This document shows positions 23,361-36,000 of a stretch of 64,000 bases of DNA, piece by piece. Source of the stretch: Ophioderma brevispina (taxonomy: Eukaryota > Echinodermata > Ophiuroidea > Amphilepidida > Ophiodermatidae); assembly GCA_023653785.1 (NCBI GenBank), contig JAMKCH010044282.1, forward strand, positions 1 to 64,000, in the 5' to 3' direction. Numbering within the stretch: position 1 is the stretch's first letter; each line of letters starts with the position of its first letter. The notes below the pieces were generated by a model that saw only the letters and a program-made list of their open reading frames with translations, searched no databases and was not told the origin of the DNA. A program made the position numbers and the translations under genes.

Positions 23361-23610
23361 CAACTTGACCTCACATGACCTTTGACCTTGGCATTTGACC
23401 CTTGAACTCATCACAAATGAGGATCCCATATTGCCCTACGACTCAAGTTTGAACTTCACCTTTTCAATGTAGGTAAATTTAAAGTTTTAGCCTATTTTTC
23501 AACTTGACCAAATGACCTTTGACCCTTGGCACCTGACCTTGACCTGATCGACATATGAGGGATCTCAGGGTGCACATTTGACACAAGTTTTGGTTCCAAT
23601 GACCTCAACC
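23361..23610. repeat. Diverged tandem repeat, about 140-base unit, rich in TGACCTTTGACC
   Basis: Two units are introduced by 'AACTTGACC(T/A)...ATGACCTTTGACC' (23363 and 23502). Perfect DR1 TGACCTTTGACCT at 23376-23388, near-perfect TGACCTTTGACCC at 23513-23525, and a spacer-less TGACCTTGACCT at 23534-23545. Probably the reverse-complement form of the repeat at 20089-20403. Confidence 0.6.
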
Positions 23611-24059
23611 TTGCAATTTAAAAAAAATAACACAGACAACCACATACACACCACAACAGACTGCTAAGTGGTCCTGCCAGCGATGCTGCGGCCCACAAAA
23701 ATGACAATTCAATAAAACCACTGCAAAAACACCCAAACCATCACTTGTACATCCTTTACTTCATTTTAGTATAAAAATCAAATATGGATCACAACACATT
23801 TGGGGGGGGACAGACCTTTAAAATTTCTAGGTTGGAAGTAAAACCGGAAACATTCATATTGCTCCTGTACATTCCGTGATACAAGCATAAAATTTACTAG
23901 ACCTTACATAAACCAGTCCTCTTATTTGCTGTGATTTCAGTGGCGTATCTTGAGGTCAGGTGGGCACGTGCTCCGGGCGCCACCTCAGGGGGGCGCTGAA
24001 ATGACTTTGGGGGGAGAAACAAATAAAAATTGACACTGTCACAGGCAGTATATAGGCCT
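23611..24059. other. Gene-less stretch with a possible hAT element end
   Basis: 'CAGTGGCGTATCTTGAGG' at 23939-23956 shares its first ten bases with the ends of the hAT-type MITE at 58561. No matching right end was found by eye, so this is only a possible terminus. Confidence 0.3.
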
Positions 24060-24480
24060 ATAGTTCATAACTGATAGCCGTGAAGGTACTCAAACTGCTA
24101 AAACTTCCGCCCCCTGGACCCAGCCAATGTCAAGTAGATCTTTGCTTCATGACAATAAGCTATAGGCTCTCCGAAGGCACTCAAATAAAAACGCGAGAGC
24201 TTCCAGGGACTCCCGCCCCGCTGGACCCCGCTAGGGGCAGTATTAGTTCATCTGCTTCATGATAAGAGGAGATAACGAGAGCTCTCCGAAGGCTCTCAAA
24301 CATGCTAAAACCCGATAGCTTCCGAGGGCTTCGCCCCCTGGACTCCTATCAGGGGCAAGTATAGATCAATTGCTTCATGATAATGAAATAACGGTTCTCC
24401 AAAGCACTCAGCATGCTCAAACCCGAGAGCTTGGGGGGCTCCTCCCCCGAACCCGTCCGTAAGGGGCTTTGCCTGGGACA
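24060..24480. repeat. Tandem repeat, about 120-base unit, four imperfect copies
   Basis: The phrases 'CTTCATGATAA', 'CTCTCCGAAGG(C/T)(A/T)CTCAAA', 'CCCGAGAGCTTCC' and 'CCCCCTGGAC' recur in the same order near 24080, 24150, 24260 and 24380. GC content is above that of the flanks. Such 'CTTCGCCCCCTGGAC' arrays are often subterminal repeats of DNA transposons. The adjacent CAGTGGCGTA end at 23939 would fit that, but this is inference. Confidence 0.6.
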
Positions 24481-26245
24481 AACATTAGGCCCAAGGCGAG
24501 TCCCTGGAATCCCACCCGATTTGCTCCACGCACACGCACTGGGGGGAGATACTACTGATCAGAGGTAATATTCACCTCACGTTGGGGCATTATGGTTTAT
24601 ACATTTACTACAGGCATTGAACTGTCTTACAGCATGAACTCTATTGTCGTGGCTGAAGGGGTATTTTCTCGATAGGCATACAGTCACTGGATAAATGGGA
24701 TATGCAAAAAATTGTTATATTTTGTTTTTCAGCCTACTGAAAGTACAATATTCACTTACCCGTTTAAGATATTGAAATATTCTAGTAATGTAGTACAATA
24801 GAAACGCACTATATTGATTAACCAGTAATTTTGGGAGGGTGTTATGGGGGATCCACTCGACTAATAAAAGTCCCGGAAAAGTCTTAAATAAATACTGTTT
24901 TTCTTGACGAAAAGGTCCACTTTGGCCAATTTGCTCCCGCCAATAGCAAAAGGTTCCACATTTTGGAAAGGTTCTCCACTTTTGATACAAGGCCCCCCCA
25001 AGAGGCCTGGATTGGTCTGGGGGACACACAAATCACTCAAACTGGAACTTGTTAGATTGCCCTTGGCACTATGAGCCAAAGAGTTCATAACATTGGATAG
25101 TATGTATAGAGGGAACAGCACGTCAAACTTTTGATTGAATATTCTCACTTCAATATGAAGCCACCATGGTTTACCGAATGCCGTTCTTTTTACTGGCAAT
25201 TGAATTACATTTATTTACTTATTTTTATGTTACTCTATGACTTCCTTCCTCTCTTATAAAAAGATTAAGTAAATATGATAAATAATTTTCTTGCGTAATT
25301 ACAACCACTTCCAATTATAAGACGATGGGTAAAACACTTCACAAGCTCCAGTGGTATTAATATTTGCCACCCTCGTCTTAGCGCTAAAATATAAACACGT
25401 TTTGTTTTAAAAAAAAACAAAAACCTCCAGGTGATTGTTTTTTTTTTCCATCTTTTTGGTCTTTTTAGAAAAAATAGTGTTAGTGTATGCCGTCAAAGTT
25501 GACTGGTGGTGGGGGTTGCACCTGAGAATACATGTATGGTGAGACTTTTTTAAGTTAAACATTCGGCAGCAGAAAGACTCTGAGAATCTATATTTATAGA
25601 AAACAAGTGAGATTGATTATTATGTCTGAGAGGGCCCGGAAAATGCATGCCATGAAACTACACACCCATTATTTTTTTGCGGTCAAAAATTTGGATGTTT
25701 CTTTTCGGTCGGCGGTTCACTTATGATGTGTCATTGATTGATGCCATACTATGTATGTTGGAACTTGTTTAGATATCAACATAAAAAGAGAAGGACCATA
25801 GCTATCCACTAGTACCAAAATCATGAGCCATCTAGGTTGCTTTAGTAAAAATTCAGATGGGTGGTGTAAACTGTGCCCCCCTTGATAAAACCGTGGTATA
25901 TATTTAAAAAGTAAGACCATGGTTAATGCAAAACACCCCTATCTGATAACTTGAATAGTCCCTTATTGAATTTTTTCTTCTAATCAAATCAATTCATAAA
26001 TAATTATGTCAAATTTAAAATCACTTGTTTACAAGTAGAAAGTTTATTTCAGGATTCCAAGGACAAAAATATCTCACATTTTTTAAAGGAACATCTTTGC
26101 AAATACCCGAAGATACAATGGATAGTCCAATATCAACTTTTAAAAAAGTAAATTTTGTTGACAACAAATATTAAGTAATATAGCAAATGTACAAACTATC
26201 AACTTTGACTCAGGTTCCTCACTGAGAATAAATATTGACAGATAT
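24481..26245. other. Gene-less stretch
   Basis: Two overlapping minus-strand frames of 104 and 112 codons (24715-25199) have no recognisable domain and are in competing phases. A T-run/A-run pair lies at about 25410-25448. Nothing else supported. Confidence 0.3.
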
Positions 26246-26479
26246 TCAATAGGTATAGCGGCAAAGAGCGCCTGTAGTTGGATCGGTGAAACGTGGAACA
26301 GGCAATCGTGGAGAAGCCGTAATAACACAAGACAGATAGGTGATGGTATCGTTACCGATTGAAAGGGTCATGGGAGCAACTTCAGGGCCTTCGGGGTCAG
26401 TGCGGGTGACGCGGAGAGGAGCTGTGGGCAGAGACCCGGACGGTTCAATGTAGTAGCGGAAACATGGCCACAATCCCAT
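26246..26479 (-). CDS. Unidentified GC-rich open frame, possible exon or inserted gene fragment
   Basis: A 77-codon minus-strand frame in a local GC-rich island inside AT-rich DNA. The translation (residues about 10-77) is proline- and threonine-rich, with balanced amino-acid use (…LPTAPLRVTRTDPEGPEV…, …TYLSCVITASPRLP…), unlike the lysine/phenylalanine-rich noise frames around it. I do not recognise the family. No clear splice donor follows and the stop is genuine. A weak acceptor-like CTAG lies upstream. It could be a last exon, a processed gene fragment or captured foreign DNA. Status as a gene is uncertain. Confidence 0.3.
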   Translation of the reverse strand: MGLWPCFRYYIEPSGSLPTAPLRVTRTDPEGPEVAPMTLSIGNDTITYLSCVITASPRLPVPRFTDPTTGALCRYTY

Positions 26480-29400
26480 TTTTCAAAAACTAGCACAAGT
26501 ATAATGCGAAATGCACAATTTTTTAACAACAAAAAAAACAAAAAACCAAACAAAGATAATCAACCAGGGCAGGGAAGTGAGGGACTCCACCATGATTGTT
26601 TTGGAACTTTTTAGACTTAATTTAGGCCGTATCTAAAACTGTTATACTTAATAACTATCAGACACAGAATAAGGAATCAAAATAAAAGCACCAACAGCAC
26701 GTATCACCACAAAGCAATGAAGCACATGCGTGACCGCCGCACTTCTATATGACAACACTTTGCTTACGAACACAAACAAGAATTCTTTTCCAGGGATGTA
26801 CATTTAACTTGACATTTTCACTCCTTCCTTCCTACGCTGCTCTCCTAATTCTGCCACTTTTTCGCCTTTTCTATATTTTGATAAAACCCCTAAAATAACC
26901 AATGACCATCCCACCTATCGACACAAAAACCCCTCTGAAGAATGGAACAATCCAATGGGGGGCGGAAAAAAAGGGGGTGGGGTTACATGACGTAAAAAAA
27001 TAGTAATCGGTGTCTAAGTTGCTGATGTAAAAACAAAAGATGATTGTCAAAATAAATAAAGAAATTATAAAAATTTCCTGTTGTCAATTGTACCAAGGGT
27101 CGTGTAAAAGTTGGTGTGATATTTGGGTCGCGGTCCCTTTTTTTTTTTGCCTGGTGTATGGGGGGAATACGCCTAGGGGGTCATTTTGGGGGTAGTAAAG
27201 AGAGGGGGTTCCTGTAATTCTCCCAGTAATGGGGTACAAACACATTTTTTATTAACCATCATTGTAATGTTTATGGACCATGTTTCAACTAAAAGTATGA
27301 AACAAAATTTGCCAACCCCCATCTTCCTCTTCCCCTACTGGCTGACTCTCTCATTGCCAATGCCCGGTCTTAATATAGACGAGGACAGAAAATTGCATTT
27401 GCAAACAATGCAAATATTTCAAATAACTTAAGTGTACTTTATTAGATGCAAAAGAATTAGAAATCTACTCAAAGTACAATCAACACATAAAAGAAGAAAG
27501 TTGGGAGGGTAATGTTAGTGATAACTTAAAGTAGTGTTTCCCACCTTTGAGAAGGGAGGAAGGCACTCATTTTTTCGCGGGGGTCGCTGCTGGTGTCATA
27601 ACAATCATGCATAGCACTTAAAAAACTCTTCAGCAGAGATAATTCATGCTAGGTATATTCATATCCATCGTGTACCCGTCTATACTTTTTCGAAAGTCGG
27701 GCATTGCATGCGGGGCATGTGCAGGTGGTGCGAAATTACAAATTCAACGTTAAATCTATTGAAACATTGTAAGTTAAGTCCGAATAGCAGAGACCAATTA
27801 TCCTATGCTTTAGAATGAAGCCTTCAAATCACGTAAGCGCATCTTAGAGCTACAATTATCTCACAAACATTCTGACTAACGGATTTGCTTCAGAAAATTG
27901 TTTCAATGTAACAGGTGAGTGAATGTTGCTGACTGTTGAGGAACACAAAAGCTTTGCACTCTCTTTCTAAAAATGTCAACATGAAAAGTCACAGATTATT
28001 AGGTGAATCGGCCAAATAATTTTTTTTTCGGTCTCCTCTCCCAACTAATCGACTCTGTCCAAAACTTTTCTCTGGTGACCTATGGGTTGAATCTACTATA
28101 GGATCCCTAGAAAATTAAAGGGGACACCATTGAAGCTTTTAGTTAAAGGTTAACCTCATCACTTGATCAATGTGAGTGGCCACGTATCAACAAATGAAGC
28201 AGGTATGCGCTGGAATGTAGAATTTCAGTCATATGTACTCATAGAATTGCATTAATTGTTTTGATTCAAACCCAAATGCCCGTGAATTTTCTCAGTCCAT
28301 AAACTTTTCTGACCATGCTGCGATATTAAAGAGAATAGAGGACTGATTTGTTTGGTGATTCTTGTGACATTGGAATCAGAAAGCTAGATGCATGTGCAAA
28401 ATGAAAAGCAAAATCAAAGATGGTGAACTCCCTGTTTTGGCAGGAATGATACTGTAGCACAGCATTTATTGTTTATTTTATTTTGTTAACACTGTAGCAA
28501 CCCATCACATCTTTTAATCTGAAACAAAACTTGCTATGAAATGGGTAATGATAATCATCAAATGGCTATGATTTCAATAAAACTAAAAAAACTGGTAAAT
28601 CAGAAATTGAAAACATTTAATGAAAATGAGCTTGAAATGGAAAAAAGACACTGTAAAATATGACAAATTTTAGTTCGAATGGTCTTGCGTATCGATAATA
28701 ATAAACCTTCTCATTTGTGGTTAGCAAAATGTTGCCCTCCAAAGATATTTTTTTTCACAAATGCAATGGGCCCTCCAAAATATATTTTTTCACAAATCAT
28801 GGCCAGTGCAATAGCCCCACACAAAGTGTTGATTTTTTTTATGCCAATGTTATGTTTTTAGTTTAAACAAGTCAAACTTGATGCACACGCACCAATTGAT
28901 TTTTTCTTAGTTTTTATTGTTCAAGTAACATTGTTGGGCCTGGCAACCTGGTAATACAAGTGTTCCTGCATCTTTTTTTTTTTTTTGTCAACCTAAGGAA
29001 TTCTTCTCTTTAAACTAGAATGAATAACTGTTTACAGCAAAATTAATTACCCAGCTTCTGTGTTTTAATCAACACAGAGATTGAAAACAAGTTGTTTTCC
29101 TCCAAAACAACTGTGTATTTGCAAAGTTCTAAGAATTTTATACATGAAAATCTTTCTGTAAAAAGAGTAATTTGTTTTCAGGAAGTAACATTTGGAAGAA
29201 CTTTTTCACAAGGCGTGCTCCATGGGGTTGTATGTATTTTTGTACAACAATGTTAGTTTCCCTTCAACATAGATAATACGTAAATACAGTATATGGAATT
29301 TCACTTAGAATTTTGTTTGTTTGACACCTTGCGAGTCCTATTTGTATCTCCTTATAATTAGAATGAATTAATATGTTGTTCCAATGCAAATTAGATCAGT

Positions 29401-30229
29401 TCTCAATTATTATCACACAAAGCCATGGTACATTTGACACTTCCGAAACATGTTAACAATGTTAACGGTTCAGAAAATATAAAAAAAATAAAAAGTATAA
29501 AATTAAACTTTGTTCGAATTTACAGATTTTCTGCAATTTGTGTCATGAAGTAACCATCATTGAAGAGATTTTAGTACAGGGAGCATGATTGGGGACTTGG
29601 CTCATGAAAACATTTTTTTTTAAATTGTAAAATTGTGAGTTGATATGACAATTTTCCTCAAATTGCTCTTCCCTTCCAATATTTATGAATTCAACCAAGG
29701 ACTAGTCAGAAAGCAGTGTATTTTGAACTAGATATACTTTTGAATTAAATATAGTAATCTCTTTTGCGGAAAATTATGTTACAATTTTGGAAAATGAATT
29801 ATTCCCAAAAAAATTGATTTTTGCGAAATTTACCACCCAATCGTGCCCACAATATTTTGCCAAAATTACACATATTTTTGCAATAGATTAAGCTCCAAAA
29901 CAGTAATACATTCAAAATGTGATCATTTGTGACCGTACATTTTTAGTGAACAACTAAACAATACTCAAAGTACTTTTAATTTTGAAACCCCAAGGGTACA
30001 AAGTTACACCACTTATTGTGAAATGAACCACCCGAATATTATGTAAAATGTGGGTTTTCAGAGTTCCATGCGCTCATAACTTACAAAATGATCATATTGT
30101 CACCATTTTTGAAAATAAAAGAAAATCGAAGACTGTCGTTAGTCAACTATGGATGACGTGACAACAACTTCGAATAGTTGAATTATAATTATGCACTCGA
30201 GGTATCATTAGCCGTGTTAACACCATCGG
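26480..30229. other. Long gene-less stretch
   Basis: AT-rich, with many homopolymer runs. A short direct repeat (CCTCCAAA-GATATTTTTTTTCAC and a variant) lies at 28735-28800. Frames at 27186-27431 and 28679-28861 are short and unconvincing. No RNA gene or element end that I can defend in 3.7 kb. Confidence 0.3.
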
Positions 30230-30400
30230 GGTTATCCCCGATTCACCCTCTGATGGGCACGAGTCGGTGGCTTACTTTTAACCTCGCTTCATGTCAGGTT
30301 TCCATTGTTTGCTAATCGCTCATAGCAGGCTATCTTGGAGACAAATGATCGGGTTAAAAGTAGCTCCGACTCTGGCCCACAGAGTGTGAATCTGGGCGCG
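30230..30400. mobile_element. Short inverted-repeat element
   Basis: Left 'GATTCACCCTCTGATGGGC' with 'TGGCTTACTTTTAACC'; right 'GGGTTAAAAGTAGCTCC' with 'CCCACAGAGTGTGAATCTGG', imperfectly inverted over about 45 bases. About 170 bases, non-coding, MITE-like. Confidence 0.6.
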
Positions 30401-31374
30401 CTCCTAGGTGTAAACACAGGCTATAGTCTGGAACATGTACAAAGGTTACTTCAATGTGCATGGCAGCATAGTAATTATTTAGGATTGTATTGATTTGTAA
30501 GTTCATAATCATTGAATCATTTACATAACATATGTAAGTATCATGGGTGCAAACCATGGGACTGGTACATGATAGATCTTTCTTCTTGTGTTCATTATGT
30601 CTTACTTGAATACAACGAACTGTTGCTCTGAGGTGTAACTTACAACACCACTTTTTCTTGGGTGTTAAAGGACACAAGGGCATGACAAAAAATATTCAGA
30701 TATAATGAGATGGACACTTTAATCAATCTCTTCCAAATTTAAAACACAATTAGGGTGCTTACAATTTGTAAAAAAGAGAAAACTAACGAATATTTATTCC
30801 TTGTAAAGCCTCGCTTTCTCTCAACCCAAAGATGCTGACATTACTGCCAGCATTTTATCAACCTGAAAGCATGCAGTCAGCAGCTCACACACCATTGTAT
30901 GTGTATGTTCTAATCGGCCGCCTTTTATTTACAGATCATTGGGATTGTCTTACTAAATCCTGCACTACAATGCCTGACTCCTGGAACTGAATCTTTTGAA
31001 TTGTGTCACACAGCAATGCTATATACACTATCAATTCTGGCAAGGATGTCCAACACCTTGATTTGCCATGGCAGAAATTGCCATATTGGCCACAACTCTT
31101 CAGAAATTCTACTGTTTTTTACTGTTGTTACTAATATAAACTACAAATTGTTTTCAAATTTATGGAAATGGTTTCAGAAGGGTCTAAATTTTATTATGTA
31201 CTGAATATTTTTTTTTCTCATGCCATTGTGTCCATTTAATAAAAGCTCTTTTCTACACACCAGACAAGTTTAAGGTAGAGATGAACATATAAAAAATACA
31301 GTTAGTTATCATTAAAATTTGAGACTACTGAAATCTAATTAATCTCCAGAGCTTCTTTATTGGAATTGTAGTGA
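30401..31374. other. Gene-less stretch
   Basis: A 109-codon minus-strand frame (30354-30683) overlaps the inverted-repeat element and is unlikely to be real. Nothing else supported. Confidence 0.3.
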
Positions 31375-32585
31375 AAGTGAAGAGAAAAACCTGAATTGTG
31401 TTTGTAGATTGTTCCAAGGCTTTTGACAGTGTCTTAACAGGGATGTAATGCGGCATAGTCCTCGCCAACTAAAACCGGTGTCCCAGATGAGACTGTCAAG
31501 GGAATTGCCATCATGTATGATAACGCCATATATCTTGTGCAAGACCATGAGTGGGGCCCACAAAGTAGTTCTAAGCGCGAACTACTTCAATCGCTCCCGG
31601 GAAGATACTCTTGCTCCCTATCACTTTGTAGTCGTGGTCGATTAAATAGGTCCTATGCGAAGGACAAGTCTTGACTCATGAACGACAAGGACTCACCATC
31701 AGAACGGCCAGGGCGATCCCACTACACTGGGTCAGGGACATCTCACAGGGACACGGTTTACTACGCAGATGGATCTAGTCTAACACTGAGTCTGGAGTAG
31801 GTGGGTGGTGCACAGATCTACTAACAAGCACTTGAGAATGGGGCTTCATACCAAGTCGGCCTACATCTAAATTCCAAAGACTGAAATATATGACTGTCAA
31901 TTAGGAAGACGATCATCAACCTTTCTGCACAGCGTGGTAAGCCAACTCAACGAGTCAGGACTTCAAGTATCTAGGGCCTATGTTTGCCGACAGCAAGAAA
32001 GACTCTTCACGCAATGACAAGCTTGACTGCCTTCAATAACTATACGACCACTTATGCAAATCCTTTGTATCAGGGGCGGAAGGAAAAGGCTCCGATTCAA
32101 CCAAGCTGAAATTCTTAGAGCCTGTGTAGAGAGATCCTGTTATATGGATCTAAAACCTGGACGGCTGAAGAAAGAGCTTACGGGATAAGGGATGGCACCA
32201 AATACACCAAGCTTTTATGCGAGTACAAAACTATCCTGGGCGCGATACACAGGATGACCAAGCACAGATATATGGGGAAAACTATCCCACTCCCATTTCA
32301 TCTTCTGTTGCGCCAACGCCCCGGTGGTGACACAGATTTGCCGGTTCAACTCTGTCACTTCGTAGCGATGTTGACCAAGTAAGTCTCGGTCGTCACATGT
32401 GGTAATTTCGCATGGCACGCCAACAGGTCGTCGCCCACCTTTACTACATTGATGTGATTGCTCGAGCACATCACAGCAAAATACGATCCATCTGACAGTC
32501 CCCAACCTAATGACAAACGACACAGGGACATATTGGCTGCTACAGAGAGGGCATTGTTCACACACAGGCACACGTCGCTGCGGCC
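31375..32585 (+). pseudogene. Decayed LINE reverse transcriptase (non-LTR retrotransposon)
   Basis: Scattered frames on the + strand spell the order of a non-LTR reverse transcriptase. FVDCSKAFDSV (31388 on) is the finger/palm block with the first catalytic Asp. DTLAPYHFVVVVD (31600-31645) is the G-D-x-L-A-P-x-L-F block. DFKYLGPMFADSKKDSSR lies around 31960 (the F-x-Y-L-G thumb block) and TWTAEE near 32157. H-G-T-P-T-G-R-R-P-P lies around 32410 (the G-R-P-basic end). The frame changes several times and contains stops. No F/Y-A-D-D catalytic box is recognisable. Inactive relic; the family level (RTE/jockey-like) is inferred only. Minus-strand frames here are shadows. Confidence 0.75.
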
Positions 32586-33699
32586 GTTAGACTTCTGATC
32601 TAGACTGAAGAGTGATCAGTGCGCTAATAAGTCGTATAACAAGTTCTTAAGCATCTGTCGAAATAAACAATTAATGAAACACACATGCGAAAATAGACAG
32701 ACGGGATGTCCTGTATGTTTATTATGTGTCAAGTTCGTTACTATGACTCGAAAAGTGCTGTGCTTCTGCTTTGAATACATCATGGGGTACATTGGGTTTA
32801 AGGAAACTGGTTTCTGTTTCTTTCAACTATCAATGCACTGATGTCACCAGACTACAATTTTTTGACAATATTGGTGGGTTTTTTACAGGGAAGGGTGGAG
32901 ATGACAATGAAAAATATATTACTGATTTATATGACAGGAAGGCCAATGATCATGTGTATTTACAATTCTAGTTGTTGTTCTCCGCCCCCGCCTTTTGTGG
33001 CTGCGGGGGGTCCCTTTTATTTTTTGTCCATCTTACAAAATCTGGCCGTTGTCCCGGCATGGTAGGGATTCCTCACTCACCGTCCTTTCAACAATGAGCC
33101 CGTCCCCAATCAGTCGTTCAAAAGCTGCTACCTCGGCTGGCCCGATAACAACCCCATAGTAACAATTTGCAACATAAAATGTATTAAAAAAAATCCACCC
33201 CAGCTGCGGTAAAAAAAAAAACAATCACATCCTTCTTATCGCCCACCGAGAAAAAAAATTCATCTCCCCAACTAAACTAACCTTCCTAGCCCCCCCCCCC
33301 CCCCCGGATATCTAATGGTGCGTCCCTTAATTAGTTACTGGATCTTAGTTCTGCACAGATGCTAGGAGTCCAGCTGCCAATTAAAACTAAAGCAACATTT
33401 CTTTCATGACTTTCGTTCATTTTTCGTTGCCTTTTGAATAAATGGTGAAATATACGGTCAAAAGTTTTGAATCACAGAAAACATGGAGTTTTAATCGTAT
33501 ACGAGGACAGCTCATGCAATATAAATCGGTGGTTAACACCTTTAAAAGCTTTTACAACTCACATATCTGACAATAACCTCGGGACAACAATGGCTCTGCA
33601 GTTCTAGATAAAAAGAATTGTCCTCTGCATATCGCGGTGGATTATGTATCTGAAGCGCCAATATTTGCTGGAGTCAATGAAAATCGTGGTGTACAATAT
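32586..33699. other. Gene-less stretch with homopolymer tracts
   Basis: C-run of about 15 at 33291-33305, A-runs at 33183-33218. Short frames only. No defended feature. Confidence 0.35.
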
Positions 33700-34300
33700 T
33701 CGTATCTTTTTGTCACTTGAATCTTCCTCGTTTGCTCACCCCCCCCTTGCGCTGCCGTTTTCAGCCTTCCTTTTTCCGAAATCCCTGGTCCCACCCGTGC
33801 GCCCCCCCTTCAACTTGTGCGGGGAGAAGGGGGAAAAGCTAGGCTCGGGAAAGAGGGACGCCGAAGGGGGGCGGGGGGGGGGGGGGTAAGCCGAGGGGGG
33901 GGGGGCTCGCTGTGAGGTGTCGGCTCCGTGGTCTTGCGTACCCCGTGGCTGGCACCTTTCCACCCTGCAGACGGCCTCCTGTCGCTCTCCCTAACCCACC
34001 GGTGAGTAAACCGCCTCTCCCGTTGATGCCACTCCTGTTTACTCCCCCTAGTTTTACCCATTCCTACTGCTAGGGGGGAAGGGAAGGAAGGAATGCGCCG
34101 GGTTGGGTGGTCGTCCCGCCTCTGCGCATGTGTCAGTAAAGTGTCGTCCGGGGCGGGCGGTCGCTGTGCTGCGGGCCCATCCGGTGAATGGATGGAGCGA
34201 GGTTTCAGTGTGGGTTCATTAGTGTCATAAAGGTGGGTTAGCTCCACCAATTCAATCTTTAAAGCTTATCTTCCAATATGAACTAAGTTTGCGCTGAAGT
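33700..34300. other. GC-rich block with G-runs; 146-codon minus-strand frame
   Basis: GC content is far above the flanks, with long G-runs at 33875-33905 and a 'CCCTAG...CTAGGGG' hairpin at about 34047-34075. The minus-strand frame 33810-34250 (146 codons) is proline/arginine-rich, as expected from GC-skewed sequence. Its C-terminal third is homopolymer-driven, so I do not call a gene. It may be a CpG-rich regulatory segment or part of a mobile element. Confidence 0.4.
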
Positions 34301-35370
34301 CCCTACCCGAAATGCATCGTCATTCGTGCCCATTCCACCATCCGGGTACTTGTACCAGAGGTCATGTTTACACAAAATACAAAAATTGTTTGTTCGTATT
34401 CCACGTCGCCGAACAGTGCCACTAAAATTACAAAAAAATGACAAAGTCACGCTTTTCCCACGTGATTAATCTTACAAAAAATGTAGAATAATATCTAAGG
34501 AACAAATAATCGAGGGGCAAAACTCCATCGGCCTCTCTAGCGCTGTTGGTATCTACCATTAGAGCCCCTATCCTATTTCTCTCTCTTGTTTGTTCTCTCG
34601 TTCATCCTCTTCACCCACCCTTTCCCTCCCCCTTGAATTTTCGATTCTCGTACTAGTGCACCATAAGAGACAGCTGTGAATTTAACCAAAGAGGAAAATG
34701 GCGTGTATTATATTGCATAGCCCAAGGCCAAGCTAAGCACGTTTTTCTCACAAGACAGACACACACTATGCCAACACGAGGGAGAGCAGAGCATACTACG
34801 TCTAAAAACCTGAAACGCCCCCTGCACAAAACTTCTCTCTGCACCCTTGTGCAGGACAACCGCCCAAGTCCACTCTAAAGTGAAGTGCCCAACTACACCG
34901 AGTATCCCTTACGGCGCGGGATAATAGAGTTGTTTAAGATGATTGCTGAAAATATTTCACCTCCTTTCACTTTGTCGATTCACGTCAACTTGTGTTTGTG
35001 TTTGTTCCCCCTGGTTGCCCACGGTGGGGGTTTTTTTGCAGTCGCGGACACGGTAGGTTGTATGGCTGAAAAGATGGCGTAATCACATGCGGTTGACAAA
35101 TACGGTGGCCTGGGACTACCTCAATAGTGTGATTAATTCAGGAAGGAAAAGCAGCCGAAAACAGCAGAAGGAAAAAGAAGCAGAGCGGACAATGGGAAAT
35201 GAAAAACAGTCTGTTGCGAAGGGGGTCTACTGGGGATGAATGTTCTCCGGAAACAGAAAAAAAGGCGGTGGGTGGGGTGGAGAAAGTTTGCATTAAAAAA
35301 TGCGCGCCAAATGGTGTGCTCGCATAATGTCTGAGTGCTGGCCGTGAAGCCGATTTTGTCAAAAAATGGT
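34301..35370. other. Gene-less stretch with a fragment related to the 37-42 kb repeats
   Basis: 34676-34745 ('ATTTAACCAAAGAGGAAAAT', 'GGCGTGTATTATATTGC', 'TAGCCCAAG') parallels 37435-37485 and 40195-40245 in the large repeats. The rest has only short frames. Confidence 0.4.
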
Positions 35371-36000
35371 GACAATAATTATGCGAAACTCAATCGATGG
35401 AAGAAACTAGTGCTTCTAGCAAAGATGTACATCGAAACTAATCAGGTCCCTATGCAAACGAAATCGGCCAAACCGATGATGAAGCCTCCTGGATCATGAG
35501 GTACTCGTGGCAAATCCATATAAGAGAACAAGTCAGAATAGATGAATGAGGTGGGGAGCGGGCGTGAATAGGTAGACATGGATATCCTCTATCAAGTCAT
35601 GGACTCTGTTAATGCTTGTGTCAGATTTCACATCACTCAGCCTTTTGACGAAAACGTAACATCAAATACTCAAGCGTGTCCAATAAATATGCATAAGGAA
35701 CAGGGTGGGTTCGCTAAGTAACAACAGCGCTGGGTAAACGTAAACCAATATGGTGGTGCCAAAACTATGTTAATGAATGCGTATGCTGCAGATAAAAATA
35801 GTCTGGGGATTTGAGCACCTAGATTTTGGTTACGCGGGTAGAAATAAGTGTGAAACCGTCCTATTTCGGAAGAATCTTGGTCCTTGGGTTCTATTTGGGG
35901 GGGCGGTCATTTGTACGGTTGCCCTACTTGTCCCACTGTCACCTAACCCACCCACCGACTTTCTAATACACTAGATAGCGAAACGCCAGCTCAAAAGCGT
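35371..36000. repeat. Diverged repeat S, copy 1
   Basis: Collinear with 44427-45600: 'AATTATGCGAAACTCAATCG', 'GTAAACGTAAACCAATATGG', 'GCCAAAACTATGTTAATGAA' and 'CTAGATTTTGGTTACGC' appear in the same order. The second copy carries an extra 760-base MITE, so this one shows the uninterrupted order. Confidence 0.65.

Noticed and set aside
24715..25199. Two overlapping minus-strand frames of 104 and 112 codons
   Set aside because: Competing phases, no motif, and AT-rich flanks without splice-site support.
32215..32571. 118-codon minus-strand frame
   Set aside because: Antisense shadow of the decayed LINE, whose sense-strand motifs are recognisable.
33810..34250. 146-codon minus-strand open frame
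   Set aside because: Proline/arginine-rich because of GC skew and G-runs. The end is homopolymer-driven. No domain or splice context.
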